From Oscillospiraceae bacterium (lineage in GTDB: Bacteria > Bacillota > Clostridia > Oscillospirales > Oscillospiraceae): 64,000 bases of DNA. Numbering within the stretch: position 1 is the first letter of the stretch; each line of letters starts with the position of its first letter. The stretch is from contig CADCHN010000001.1 in assembly GCA_902801295.1 (NCBI GenBank), forward strand, positions 62,001 to 126,000, read 5' to 3'. Shown in pieces: positions 1 to 7,458 of the stretch. Both the position numbers and the translations under genes were made by a program. Below the pieces are notes generated by a model. It worked only from the letters and a program-made list of their open reading frames with translations, was not told where the DNA came from and made no database searches.

Positions 1-124
1 TTCGCGCAAAAGCAGCTTTCATGTTCTCCGCGTCAGTCGGTAGCTGCACCCATTCTGCAACGGGGTTTTGCTCCGTATGGCGGGCTTTGTTTATGAGATA
101 CACTTCAAAAATGTGTTCGTCCAT
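1..124 (-). CDS. Probable antirestriction protein (ArdA-like), N-terminal fragment cut by window edge
   Basis: Only about 41 codons are present. The ATG at 124 follows a clear AAAGGAG ribosome site. The visible protein begins MDEHIFEVYLINKARHTEQN and continues with an acidic WVQLP-T-x-E-N segment. This resembles the N-terminus of ArdA-like antirestriction proteins, DNA mimics that protect incoming conjugative DNA and are common near topB in these elements. The assignment rests on little sequence and position, so another small element protein (for example a YodL-type protein) is possible. Confidence 0.4.
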   Translation of the reverse strand, partial: MDEHIFEVYLINKARHTEQNPVAEWVQLPTDAENMKAAFAR

Positions 125-181
125 GTATGCGCTCCTTTCTAAATTGGTATAAGGGTTTGGGACTATCCCAACAAGCAGAAA

Positions 182-215
182 ATCCCCGCCGAACTCCAAA
201 GAGGACGGCGGGGAT
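182..215 (-). terminator. Probable intrinsic terminator downstream of the Cys-rich VLP gene
   Basis: A perfect 10-bp stem (182-191 with 206-215) has a 14-nt loop. On the minus strand it is followed by TTTTCTGCTT. It lies between the stop at 390 and the next start at 124, so it can end the topB/VLP transcript or act as a partial stop. Confidence 0.6.
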
Positions 216-219
216 ATGC

Positions 220-239
220 GGGAGTGTGGCTACACTCCC
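220..239 (-). other. Second hairpin next to the terminator
   Basis: A perfect 8-bp stem (220-227 with 232-239) with a 4-nt loop lies 4 nt from the terminator hairpin at 182-215. On the minus strand this hairpin is made first. It has no T-run of its own. The rest of the 125-389 gap shows no convincing gene. Confidence 0.5.
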
Positions 240-389
240 TATGCTTGCTCCGTAACTCCCCGTACTCCGGCAGAGCCGGAAACTTCTGTGTCACGCTTTC
301 AAAACGGTTTTTCGGGGTATCAAGGGAAATATCCCTCGGCAGTAGGAAACGCGGCTGCAAGGTGGCTTAAATCAAGGCATTTTCAGCCC

Positions 390-767
390 CTAAACCGTGA
401 TTTGCAGCCGTACTTTTACCGTTTCCCGCTGGCGGCGTTTTCGCTCGGCAGCTTTACGCCGTGCCGCTATGGGTGCGCAGGCGTCGCAATACTTGGCACG
501 GTTGCTGCGGGCGTGATAGGGCTTGCCGCACATTTCGCATTTCTTCCGGGTATCATGCTCACGCATAATATCCGCGCACAGCTCCCGGTCTGCGGGCAGT
601 ACCGCTTCCCGGAAGTATCTGCACAGCAGCGAATAGCTGATTGCCTGCACACATACGCAAGGGTCGCCGTCATCCAGCACAAGGCAGCACCCGCCGTCGT
701 TGTTGGCACAAAGGCAGCGGGTCAGCTTTTTCACCTTGCGATACTGTGCTTCGTTTAGCCGGATCAT
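390..767 (-). CDS. Cysteine-rich VLP-domain protein of conjugative elements
   Basis: This 125-residue protein has 12 cysteines (C18, C20, C27, C28, C37, C39, C49, C64, C77, C80, C94, C97) and a very basic C-terminus. The central AVLPAD segment is the signature of the Cys_rich_VLP family found in Clostridia conjugative elements. The CEMC...CDAC pair at 77-97 looks like a zinc ribbon, so a nucleic-acid or regulatory role is likely, but no function is established to my knowledge. Its ATG overlaps the topB stop (764-767), so the two are translationally coupled. Confidence 0.75.
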   Translation of the reverse strand: MIRLNEAQYRKVKKLTRCLCANNDGGCCLVLDDGDPCVCVQAISYSLLCRYFREAVLPADRELCADIMREHDTRKKCEMCGKPYHARSNRAKYCDACAPIAARRKAAERKRRQRETVKVRLQITV

Positions 768-2839
768 TTGGTCTGTTCGATACGGTAATTCACATACTTG
801 TCGCCTGTGTCGCAGAGAAGCACCGTACCGTCGTAGGTTTTGCCCGTGCGCTCGGAATACAGCCCCTTGACCTTTGCCTTGCCGTCCTTTAACAGCGCAG
901 CGGCGATTTTCTTTGAAAAGGTGGTTTTCCTGCTTTCAAAAAACTTGTCGTTCTTCCACATTACAAAGCGGCAGGATCGGTCAGAGCAGTAATAGTTTTT
1001 CTTGCCCTCATAGACAGGGCTTTTGCAGCGGGGGCAGATGCCGATAGCTTCCTTTTCCGGCGCGAACAGCTTTTTACCGTCCTCGGTGATATGGGAATAG
1101 GCTTTAACCAGCTCCCGCGTCAGATCGGCAATGCCGTCCATAAACTCGTCCGGGTCTGCGCTGCCCTTGGCAATCTCGGTCAGCCTGCTTTCCCATTCAG
1201 CCGTAAGCTGCGGGGATTTGAGCATATCCGGCAGGATCACAGCCAGATTCACGCCGTCCTTGGTCGGAACAAGGCTTTTACCCTTGCGCTCCACAAATCC
1301 GGCAGACAGCAGCTTTTCGATCATGGCGGCGCGGGTCGCGGGCGTTCCCAGCCCCTTGCGCTCGGCTTCATCGGGCATATCCTCTTTGCCCGCGCTTTCC
1401 ATAGCGGACAGCAGCGTATCTTCGGTGTAGGGCTTCGGGGGTGTGGTGTAATGCTCGGAAACGGATGCGGCAGGGTTGTCAAAGGTCTGCCCCTCGGTCA
1501 GCTCCGGCAGCATCGCTTCGTCCTCGGCTTCCTCGTCGGGCTTTCCTTTCAGCGTCAGACGGAAACGGGCGTCAATGCCTTTCCAGCCCGCAGTCAGAAT
1601 TGTTTTGCCTTTTGCGGTGAACTGTTCGCCGCCACACTCAAATACAGCGGTGACAGTTTCATACACATGGGGCGGCGCAACGGTGCAGAACAGCTTGCAG
1701 CAGATAAGGGACAGCAGTTTCTTTTCGCTTTCTGCAAGCCCGTCAAATCCGGCTTTTGCAAACTCTGCTGTCGGCAGGATCGCATGGTGGTCTGTCACCT
1801 TGGCATTGTTGATAACGCGCCCGATCTCCGGGGAGAACTCCACGCCCTGCATAAAGGGCAGCATGGGCAGAAGTGCCGCAACAAGGTCAGCCGCCGTCTG
1901 CTCCATGTCGGAAGTGATATAATTGCTGTCCGTCCTCGGATAGGTCAAAAGACGCTTTTCATACAGGGCTTGGGCATAGTCAAGGGTCTGCTTGGCAGTA
2001 AAGCCATAGGTGCGGTTGGCTTCCCGCTGCAAGGAAGTAAGGTCATAGAGCTTCGGGGGCTGGGCAGTCTTTTTCTCCTTTGTCAGAGAAACGCAAACGG
2101 CCTGCGATTTCTCGCAAGCCGCCTTCAGCCCATTGGCGGCGGCAGCGTCGGTGATCCGTTTGCTCTGGGCATCTGCGCCGCCGCAGCCGATATGCACGAT
2201 ATGGTATTTCTCTTTCTTGAAAGTGAAGATTTTGCCCTCGCGCTCCACCAGCAGATTCAGCGTCGGGGAGAGGACGCGCCCCACATTCAGCGTCTTATGG
2301 TACAGGACAGAGAAAAGGCGGGTGGCGTTGATGCCCACAAGCCAGTCTGCCCGTGCTCGGCAGAGTGCCGAATGATACAAAGGGTCATAGTCGCGCCCGT
2401 CTTTGAGTGTGTCCATGCCCTCGCGGATCGCGCTGTCCTCCATAGAAGAAATCCAAAGACGCTTGAACGGTTTGCGGCAATCAGCCTGTTCATAGACAAA
2501 TCGGAAGATCAACTCACCCTCGCGCCCTGCGTCACAGGCATTTACCAGCTCGGAAACATCGGCGCGGTGCATAAGCTCTTTGAGAACGGCAAACTGATTT
2601 TCCTTACCGGGGGTCAGCGTGTACTTCCATTCCTGCGGCAGAATCGGAAGATCCTCATAACGCCACTTTTTATAACGCTCGTCATAGCTGCCTGCGTCGC
2701 TCATGCTCACCAGATGTCCTACACACCACGATACCAAAAGATCGTTTCCGGCAATGTGTCCGTCCTTTTGCTCCTTTGCGCCCAGAGCCGCAGCAATGGT
2801 CTTTGCCACAGAGGGCTTTTCACAGATAATCAGTTTCAT
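764..2839 (-). CDS. topB: DNA topoisomerase III (type IA), element-encoded
   Basis: The 691-residue protein starts with a Toprim domain (MKLIICEKPSVAKTIAAALG) and has the type IA active-site region LLTYPRTDS, where the tyrosine makes the transient 5' phosphotyrosine link. A CPRC...CSDRSC zinc finger near the C-terminus (about residues 610-635) is typical of element-borne forms. It relaxes or decatenates single-stranded regions and is thought to help conjugative transfer or replication. It overlaps the DUF4366 gene upstream and the VLP gene downstream by ATGA junctions, so it belongs to the transfer operon. Confidence 0.95.
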   Translation of the reverse strand: MKLIICEKPSVAKTIAAALGAKEQKDGHIAGNDLLVSWCVGHLVSMSDAGSYDERYKKWRYEDLPILPQEWKYTLTPGKENQFAVLKELMHRADVSELVNACDAGREGELIFRFVYEQADCRKPFKRLWISSMEDSAIREGMDTLKDGRDYDPLYHSALCRARADWLVGINATRLFSVLYHKTLNVGRVLSPTLNLLVEREGKIFTFKKEKYHIVHIGCGGADAQSKRITDAAAANGLKAACEKSQAVCVSLTKEKKTAQPPKLYDLTSLQREANRTYGFTAKQTLDYAQALYEKRLLTYPRTDSNYITSDMEQTAADLVAALLPMLPFMQGVEFSPEIGRVINNAKVTDHHAILPTAEFAKAGFDGLAESEKKLLSLICCKLFCTVAPPHVYETVTAVFECGGEQFTAKGKTILTAGWKGIDARFRLTLKGKPDEEAEDEAMLPELTEGQTFDNPAASVSEHYTTPPKPYTEDTLLSAMESAGKEDMPDEAERKGLGTPATRAAMIEKLLSAGFVERKGKSLVPTKDGVNLAVILPDMLKSPQLTAEWESRLTEIAKGSADPDEFMDGIADLTRELVKAYSHITEDGKKLFAPEKEAIGICPRCKSPVYEGKKNYYCSDRSCRFVMWKNDKFFESRKTTFSKKIAAALLKDGKAKVKGLYSERTGKTYDGTVLLCDTGDKYVNYRIEQTK

Positions 2840-3627
2840 GCTTCGGTGTCCTCCTTATCGTCGGGATCGTCCAGCTCGTAGCCGTCATCCCCATCGCTTT
2901 CTTCTTCGTCCTCTTCATCGTCAAAATCGAACTCGTCAAGTTCGGTGCTTCCCTTGGTGGATTCTTTCGGCTTTCGGAACTTGAAGTACCACACAGCAGC
3001 CCCGCCGCCCAGCGCAAGGATCAGAACGACGGCAAGGATGCCGCCCATATTGTTTTCTTCGGGTTCTTCGGGCTGTTCGGGTTCCTCCGGCTGTTCCGGC
3101 TCGGCTTCTTTGCCCGCGCAGTTTGTCATATCCTTGCTACAAAGCTGGCAGTTTGTATTGACTGCGCCAGCCACGCATTTATCGGGGCAGGAGCAGACAA
3201 TCGGGCTATTTCCGTCCTCGTCCTCCAAAAGTGCCAGCAGATCGGCTTCGTCCACAGGATTAAGGAAGTATGTCTGATAGCGTTCTTCTTCCTCGTCAAG
3301 CTGCTTGTCGTAGTCAATGACGATATAAAAGGTGTTGCCGTTTCGGGTTTCAATGGTGATGTACTGCTTGTTGGTATGCTTGTCATAGAGCAGATCGCGG
3401 GTCGCCGCTATGCCGTCCTCGGTGAACGGCGTACCGGGGGTGATCGTCACAGGCTCGGTTTCGTCCTCCGGGGGCGTGGTTTCCTCCGGCTCGGTATTCT
3501 CTGCCGGGGGCAGCTCGGAATCGTGGTAATCCCCGCCGCCTGCGTATGCCACAGTCGAAAAGGTTGTCACAGACAGCACAAGGGCGAATACCACAGCCAA
3601 CAGCCGCAGGGGTCGTTTATTCTTCAT
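2836..3627 (-). CDS. CD1107-family mobile element protein (DUF4366), secreted and membrane-anchored
   Basis: This 263-residue protein has an N-terminal signal peptide (MKNKRPLRLLAVVFALVLSV...AYA), a Pro/Glu/Thr-rich stretch (about 35-70), an extracellular part with CSCPDKC...CQLC cysteines, an EQPEEPEQPEEPEE linker, one transmembrane segment (GGILAVVLILALGGGAAVWY) and a highly acidic cytoplasmic tail. The layout is that of DUF4366/CD1107 proteins always found beside topB and CD1108 in Tn1549-like elements. It is likely part of the cell-surface side of the conjugation machine; its exact job is unknown. ATG start behind AGGAGG. Confidence 0.82.
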   Translation of the reverse strand: MKNKRPLRLLAVVFALVLSVTTFSTVAYAGGGDYHDSELPPAENTEPEETTPPEDETEPVTITPGTPFTEDGIAATRDLLYDKHTNKQYITIETRNGNTFYIVIDYDKQLDEEEERYQTYFLNPVDEADLLALLEDEDGNSPIVCSCPDKCVAGAVNTNCQLCSKDMTNCAGKEAEPEQPEEPEQPEEPEENNMGGILAVVLILALGGGAAVWYFKFRKPKESTKGSTELDEFDFDDEEDEEESDGDDGYELDDPDDKEDTEA

Positions 3628-3895
3628 CGTCGTTTACCTCCTGTCCGTCATAGTCGGCTTCTGCCTGCTCATGGTAGGCAGTTTCCACGGGCGGCGCGTC
3701 GTTGCCGCCGCCGCGCAGGAAGTTCATCAGCTCGTCACGGGTCATGCACATGGAACGGACAAGGTTGATAATCTCAAAGTTTTCCTGCTCGGTGCGCTGG
3801 GCTTCCAGCTCTTTGAGCTTGTTTTGGAACTCGGTAATCTTGCCGCGGGTCTTTTCGATCTCACGGTCAATGCGGTCAATTTTGCTCATTGCCAT
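3617..3895 (-). CDS. DUF4315 family protein
   Basis: The 92-residue protein has a strongly charged N-terminal helix (MAMSKIDRIDREIEKTRGKI...) predicted to form a coiled coil to about residue 45, followed by a VRSMCMTRDELMNFLRGGG segment typical of DUF4315. It lies between the CD1108 hydrolase and CD1107, its usual place in these elements, and overlaps the CD1107 start by 11 bases. Cytoplasmic; function unknown. The ATG at 3895 has an AAAGGAG site 10 nt upstream; the ATG two codons later is also possible. Confidence 0.75.
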   Translation of the reverse strand: MAMSKIDRIDREIEKTRGKITEFQNKLKELEAQRTEQENFEIINLVRSMCMTRDELMNFLRGGGNDAPPVETAYHEQAEADYDGQEVNDDEE

Positions 3896-3923
3896 AGGTT
3901 AAAATCTCCTTTCATGTTTGGGA

Positions 3924-6137
3924 TCAGTTAAAGGGCGGTCTGGCATAGGCGTAAAAATGTGCCTGCCAATAGGAACTGTTAAGGTTGGAATAGGAAATGG
4001 GATCTCCGCAATGGATCATCATGGAATTGCCCACATAGATTCCTACATGGGAAACGCCGGGGGTGTCGTATGTCCCCGTGAAAAACACAAGGTCGCCGGG
4101 TTGGACATTCGCGCTCGATACTGGGGTGGAAATGTTGTAAAGCCCCTGCGCTCCCAATCGTCCCGTATTGCATACGCCGCTGTTTGTCAGCACATAGCTT
4201 ACAAAGCCGCTGCAATCAAAGGAAGTGTTGGGAGAGCTGCCGCCCCATACATAGGGGAAGCCCAGATATTTTTCCGCTTCCTCAATCATGGTGGCAAAGG
4301 TTTCATCAGCAAGTGCCGACGCTGGAATATCATAGTCGGTATAGCTGCTGTTAATGTACTTGTCCACATATTCAGAGCTGCCGAACAAGTCCGGGCGGTT
4401 GCCCAGTGTGGACATATACAGCGCATACTTGCTCATATCTTCCTCGCCCATGATATATACGGGGACATGGGACAGGTTGAAGTTTTCAAGGGACACATTG
4501 CAGATGTAATAGGTGTAGGCTACCTGTACCTCGTATTCGTAGGTTTCTTCGTAGCTTTCGCCCGTTTCTGGGTCGGTGACGGTATAGCTGCCTGTGCGGG
4601 TTTCCGTCCTATACCGGGTTTCCGTTTCTATGGTTTTGGTTAGGATATACTGCTTGTCAAAGAGCATTTGCAGCGTTCCCTGTACCTCGCCAGCCGTCCA
4701 TGCGCCCTCATGGAGCGCGGAGAGAATCGAAATCAGCACATAGGGGTCATGTTCGATCTCGTCAAGGTCAAAGCGGTACTCGTCATAGCCGGGGTGGTAG
4801 CTTTCGTAATTGTCCAGCTCGTCTTGCAGCGCGGCTTCCATATCACAGTAGGCGGCTTCTGCGGCAAGGATGTCCGCGTCCTCCGATTGGTAAGTGGAAG
4901 CAGCCACGCCGCCGCCCGCGCCGGAAAACAGGATGGAACAGGATTGCAGCCCGCCGATCAGCAGCACAATGAGCAGGAAACAGGCAAGGACGATCAGACA
5001 GCCTTTCCAATGCCGCGCCACAAATGCCGCTGCTTTCTTGGCTTCCTCGGCAACACGCTTCGCCGTCTTTGCGCTGGCTTCTGCGGTTTTTTTGGTGGTC
5101 TGTGCCGTAGTCTTTGCCGTACCGCCCGCACTTCTCGCTGCCCGCGCCGCTTTCGCGTATTCCTGTTTCAGCTTTTGCTTCTGGAAAAAGCGGGACATGG
5201 GGTTGCTTCCGGCGAGTTGGGGGTTATCGTGCAATGCCTTGTGGTACAGATAATCCGTGTTCGCTTTTGCCGCTGCCCGTTCTGCCTTTTCCACGGCAAT
5301 ATAGGGCTTCATTTTGTGGTGACGATATGCGCTGCGCACACCGCGCCCGATCCCACGCTCCGCAAGTTCCTCTGCCTTGTGTCCGCTTTCTACGCCTACA
5401 TTTTCCTGCTCAACCTCGTGGATTTTGCCGTGCGCCATAGCTGCCGCTTCGCTCACGGGTCGGTTAAGCGGATTGTGTTTCAGTCTGGACGGCTGCTTAT
5501 CCACTTTGTCAAAGCGCAGACGGGTATGCCCCTTGCCGGATGCTTCGTCAAAGACGCTCTCTTTGGTGATAACGGTCTTTTTCGGCACGGCTGCCCGCGC
5601 CGCATCCAGCTTGTCAGCTTTCTTATCTGAATTGCGGATATATTTTTGCAGATCCGGGGTGCTGCGTTCCTCGTCGGTAAATTGCAGTCGGGATGACGGA
5701 CGCTGCCTTGCGGCTTCGCCCTGCCGGATGGTGTTGTTTCCCTGCCGCGCCGCCTTTCGCTCGGTATGGGCGTCATGCTCGGCGGCTACACGGTCATACA
5801 CCTTGCCAGCCATGCCGCCGGAATGGACGGGGGCGGCTTCCTGTACTATGGGAGATACAGGGGGATTGCTGCCGGTCTGGAACGGGGCGGGATCATGCTG
5901 CGCGGTCTGCTGGGGCGACATATCCTGCCGGGGTTGTTGTCGCTGTTGCTTCTGCGCCGCATCCTCGCTTTCTGTTTCTTCCCGGCGCATAAGCTCCGGC
6001 TGCTCTTTTGGGGATAGGTTTTGCTCTGCGTCGCGCCCGGAAACGCTCTGGCTTTCGCCTGTGGTCTGATTGTCCTGCACCAGCCCGTCGCGGGTCATGC
6101 GCTGCGTCACCTTGTCGCGGGGTTTCAGTTCTTTCAA
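3924..6137 (-). CDS. CD1108-family conjugation protein with NlpC/P60 peptidoglycan hydrolase domain
   Basis: This 737-residue protein has a long polar, low-complexity cytoplasmic region (about 1-375, rich in Ala, Lys, Gln), one transmembrane segment (CLIVLACFLLIVLLIGGL, about 380-400), an extracellular region, and a C-terminal NlpC/P60 domain with the catalytic cysteine in FDCSGFVSY and histidine in VSHVGIYVG. It should cut the cell wall so the transfer channel can assemble, the role of VirB1 in type IV secretion. The start is TTG at 6137 behind GGAGGTGATACCCC. It sits just before DUF4315 and CD1107. Confidence 0.88.
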   Translation of the reverse strand: MKELKPRDKVTQRMTRDGLVQDNQTTGESQSVSGRDAEQNLSPKEQPELMRREETESEDAAQKQQRQQPRQDMSPQQTAQHDPAPFQTGSNPPVSPIVQEAAPVHSGGMAGKVYDRVAAEHDAHTERKAARQGNNTIRQGEAARQRPSSRLQFTDEERSTPDLQKYIRNSDKKADKLDAARAAVPKKTVITKESVFDEASGKGHTRLRFDKVDKQPSRLKHNPLNRPVSEAAAMAHGKIHEVEQENVGVESGHKAEELAERGIGRGVRSAYRHHKMKPYIAVEKAERAAAKANTDYLYHKALHDNPQLAGSNPMSRFFQKQKLKQEYAKAARAARSAGGTAKTTAQTTKKTAEASAKTAKRVAEEAKKAAAFVARHWKGCLIVLACFLLIVLLIGGLQSCSILFSGAGGGVAASTYQSEDADILAAEAAYCDMEAALQDELDNYESYHPGYDEYRFDLDEIEHDPYVLISILSALHEGAWTAGEVQGTLQMLFDKQYILTKTIETETRYRTETRTGSYTVTDPETGESYEETYEYEVQVAYTYYICNVSLENFNLSHVPVYIMGEEDMSKYALYMSTLGNRPDLFGSSEYVDKYINSSYTDYDIPASALADETFATMIEEAEKYLGFPYVWGGSSPNTSFDCSGFVSYVLTNSGVCNTGRLGAQGLYNISTPVSSANVQPGDLVFFTGTYDTPGVSHVGIYVGNSMMIHCGDPISYSNLNSSYWQAHFYAYARPPFN

Positions 6138-6178
6138 GGGGTATCACCTCCAATCCGTTCCCACGCTGGGGAACAAAG

Positions 6179-6481
6179 TCAGATTTCGGTTTCTTCCACG
6201 GTATCGGGCAGGAGCGTCAGATACTTCTTTGTGATTGCTGTTTGCAGGGTTTCGCTGGCAAAGCTCTCACAGTCCTTGGGGATTCCCCAACCGCGCATTT
6301 TCCTGTACGCCCTTTTTTTGTAGCGTTCAGCCTGCTTTTGCAGACGCATAAAATCCTTTTGGCTCTTGGCTGCTGACAGCTTCCTTGCCAGACTGACATT
6401 CTCCACAAAGAGAAGATACAAGTCCAGAATCAGCAAGCGGTAGTGCCAGCCCTCGATTATATACCGTTCATCTTTTTTCAT
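6179..6481 (-). CDS. Small hypothetical element protein
   Basis: The 100-residue basic protein begins MKKDERYIIEGWHYRLLILD at an ATG with AAAGGAG upstream; a longer frame to 6547 lacks a ribosome site. A lysine/arginine-rich middle (KQAERYKKRAYRKMRGWG) is followed by an acidic tail. No known motif is recognised. It lies between the methyltransferase gene and CD1108 in the transfer operon. It may be helical throughout. Not a membrane protein in spite of a short LLILDLYLLF stretch. Confidence 0.6.
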   Translation of the reverse strand: MKKDERYIIEGWHYRLLILDLYLLFVENVSLARKLSAAKSQKDFMRLQKQAERYKKRAYRKMRGWGIPKDCESFASETLQTAITKKYLTLLPDTVEETEI

Positions 6482-6495
6482 GGTGTTTGCTCCTT

Positions 6496-7458
6496 TCACC
6501 GTCTTTCGTTGGTGTCGCTTCCGATCCGTTCCCGTGCAAGAGAACAAAATGTAGTGTTCAGCTCAATGCCGATATAGTGTCTGCCGTGCTGCTTGGCAGC
6601 AAGCCCCGTCGTGCCGCTGCCCATGAATGGGTCAAGGACAACGCCGCCTGCAGGACAGCCCGCCAGTATACAGGTTTCAGCCAGCTTTGGGGGATAGGCG
6701 GCAAAATGCCCTCCCTTGTATGGCACGGTGTTGATAAACCACACATCGCGCTTGCTTCGGACGGGTGAGATCATTTCGTCGGTTATGCTTCCTTTTGCCC
6801 TCGGCTTGTTGATGTTCTGCGTCTGGTGCTGTCCGGGAACAGGGACGGAGTATTTGCCAAAACCGCGCCCCGCTTTCTTTCGCAGGGCGGTTGTGGGTGC
6901 TATCGGCTCGGCTATGGCAAGGCTGTCAAAATGGTATTTCTTACTTTTGGTAAATAGGAAAATATGCTCATGGCTGCGGGTGCAGCGGTCTTTTGTGCTT
7001 TCCGGCATCGGGTTTCCCTTTGCCCAGATAATGTCATTGCGCAGATACCAGCCCTCGCCGCGCAGCGAAAATGCCAGCATCCACGGTATGCCGATCAAAT
7101 CCTTTGGTTTACAGTTCCTTATCGTGCGGGAGAGTGAAACGCTCTGCCCGTTGCGTCCCTGCGGATATTTGGGGTCGCGGGTGCTGCCTTTACTGTTCGT
7201 GCCGCAATAGCTGTCCGCGATATTTACCCAGAGTGTTCCATCCGGGCGCAGCACACGCCATACCTCGCGGAAAACTGCCGTTAGCTGCGCTATGTATTCC
7301 TCCGGGGAATCCTCGCGCCCGATCTGTGCGTCCATGCCGTAATCACGCAAGCCGTAATACGGTGGAGAGGTCACGCAGCAATGTACGCTTTCGTCGGGTA
7401 GGGTTTTCAGAACGGTTAGGCAGTCGCCGCAAAGGATGGTGTCAAGGGGCAGCGTCAT
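6496..7458 (-). CDS. Site-specific DNA methyltransferase, beta class (SPPY motif)
   Basis: The 320-residue protein has the catalytic motif IV TSPPYYGLRDYG at about 30-41 and the AdoMet-binding motif LDPFMGSGTTGLA near residue 285. The order motif IV then motif I is that of beta-class amino methyltransferases; SPPY fits N4-cytosine or N6-adenine modification. No restriction enzyme is next to it, so a protective (antirestriction) or regulatory role is likely. Its ATG overlaps the stop of VirB4 (ATGA, 7455-7458), tying it to the transfer operon. Confidence 0.88.
   Translation of the reverse strand: MTLPLDTILCGDCLTVLKTLPDESVHCCVTSPPYYGLRDYGMDAQIGREDSPEEYIAQLTAVFREVWRVLRPDGTLWVNIADSYCGTNSKGSTRDPKYPQGRNGQSVSLSRTIRNCKPKDLIGIPWMLAFSLRGEGWYLRNDIIWAKGNPMPESTKDRCTRSHEHIFLFTKSKKYHFDSLAIAEPIAPTTALRKKAGRGFGKYSVPVPGQHQTQNINKPRAKGSITDEMISPVRSKRDVWFINTVPYKGGHFAAYPPKLAETCILAGCPAGGVVLDPFMGSGTTGLAAKQHGRHYIGIELNTTFCSLARERIGSDTNERR

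Noticed and set aside
163..360. 65-residue minus-strand open frame
   Set aside because: It runs through two perfect hairpins, one with a terminator T-run, and has no ribosome site or recognisable content.
1091..2881. Long plus-strand open frame (596 residues) opposite topB
   Set aside because: It is the antisense of a clear topoisomerase gene in GC-rich DNA, has no ribosome site, and its translation looks like random Arg/Gly/Leu-rich sequence.
6496..7458. Type II restriction-modification system
   Set aside because: The methyltransferase has no adjacent nuclease; its neighbours are VirB4 and a small unknown protein without nuclease motifs.
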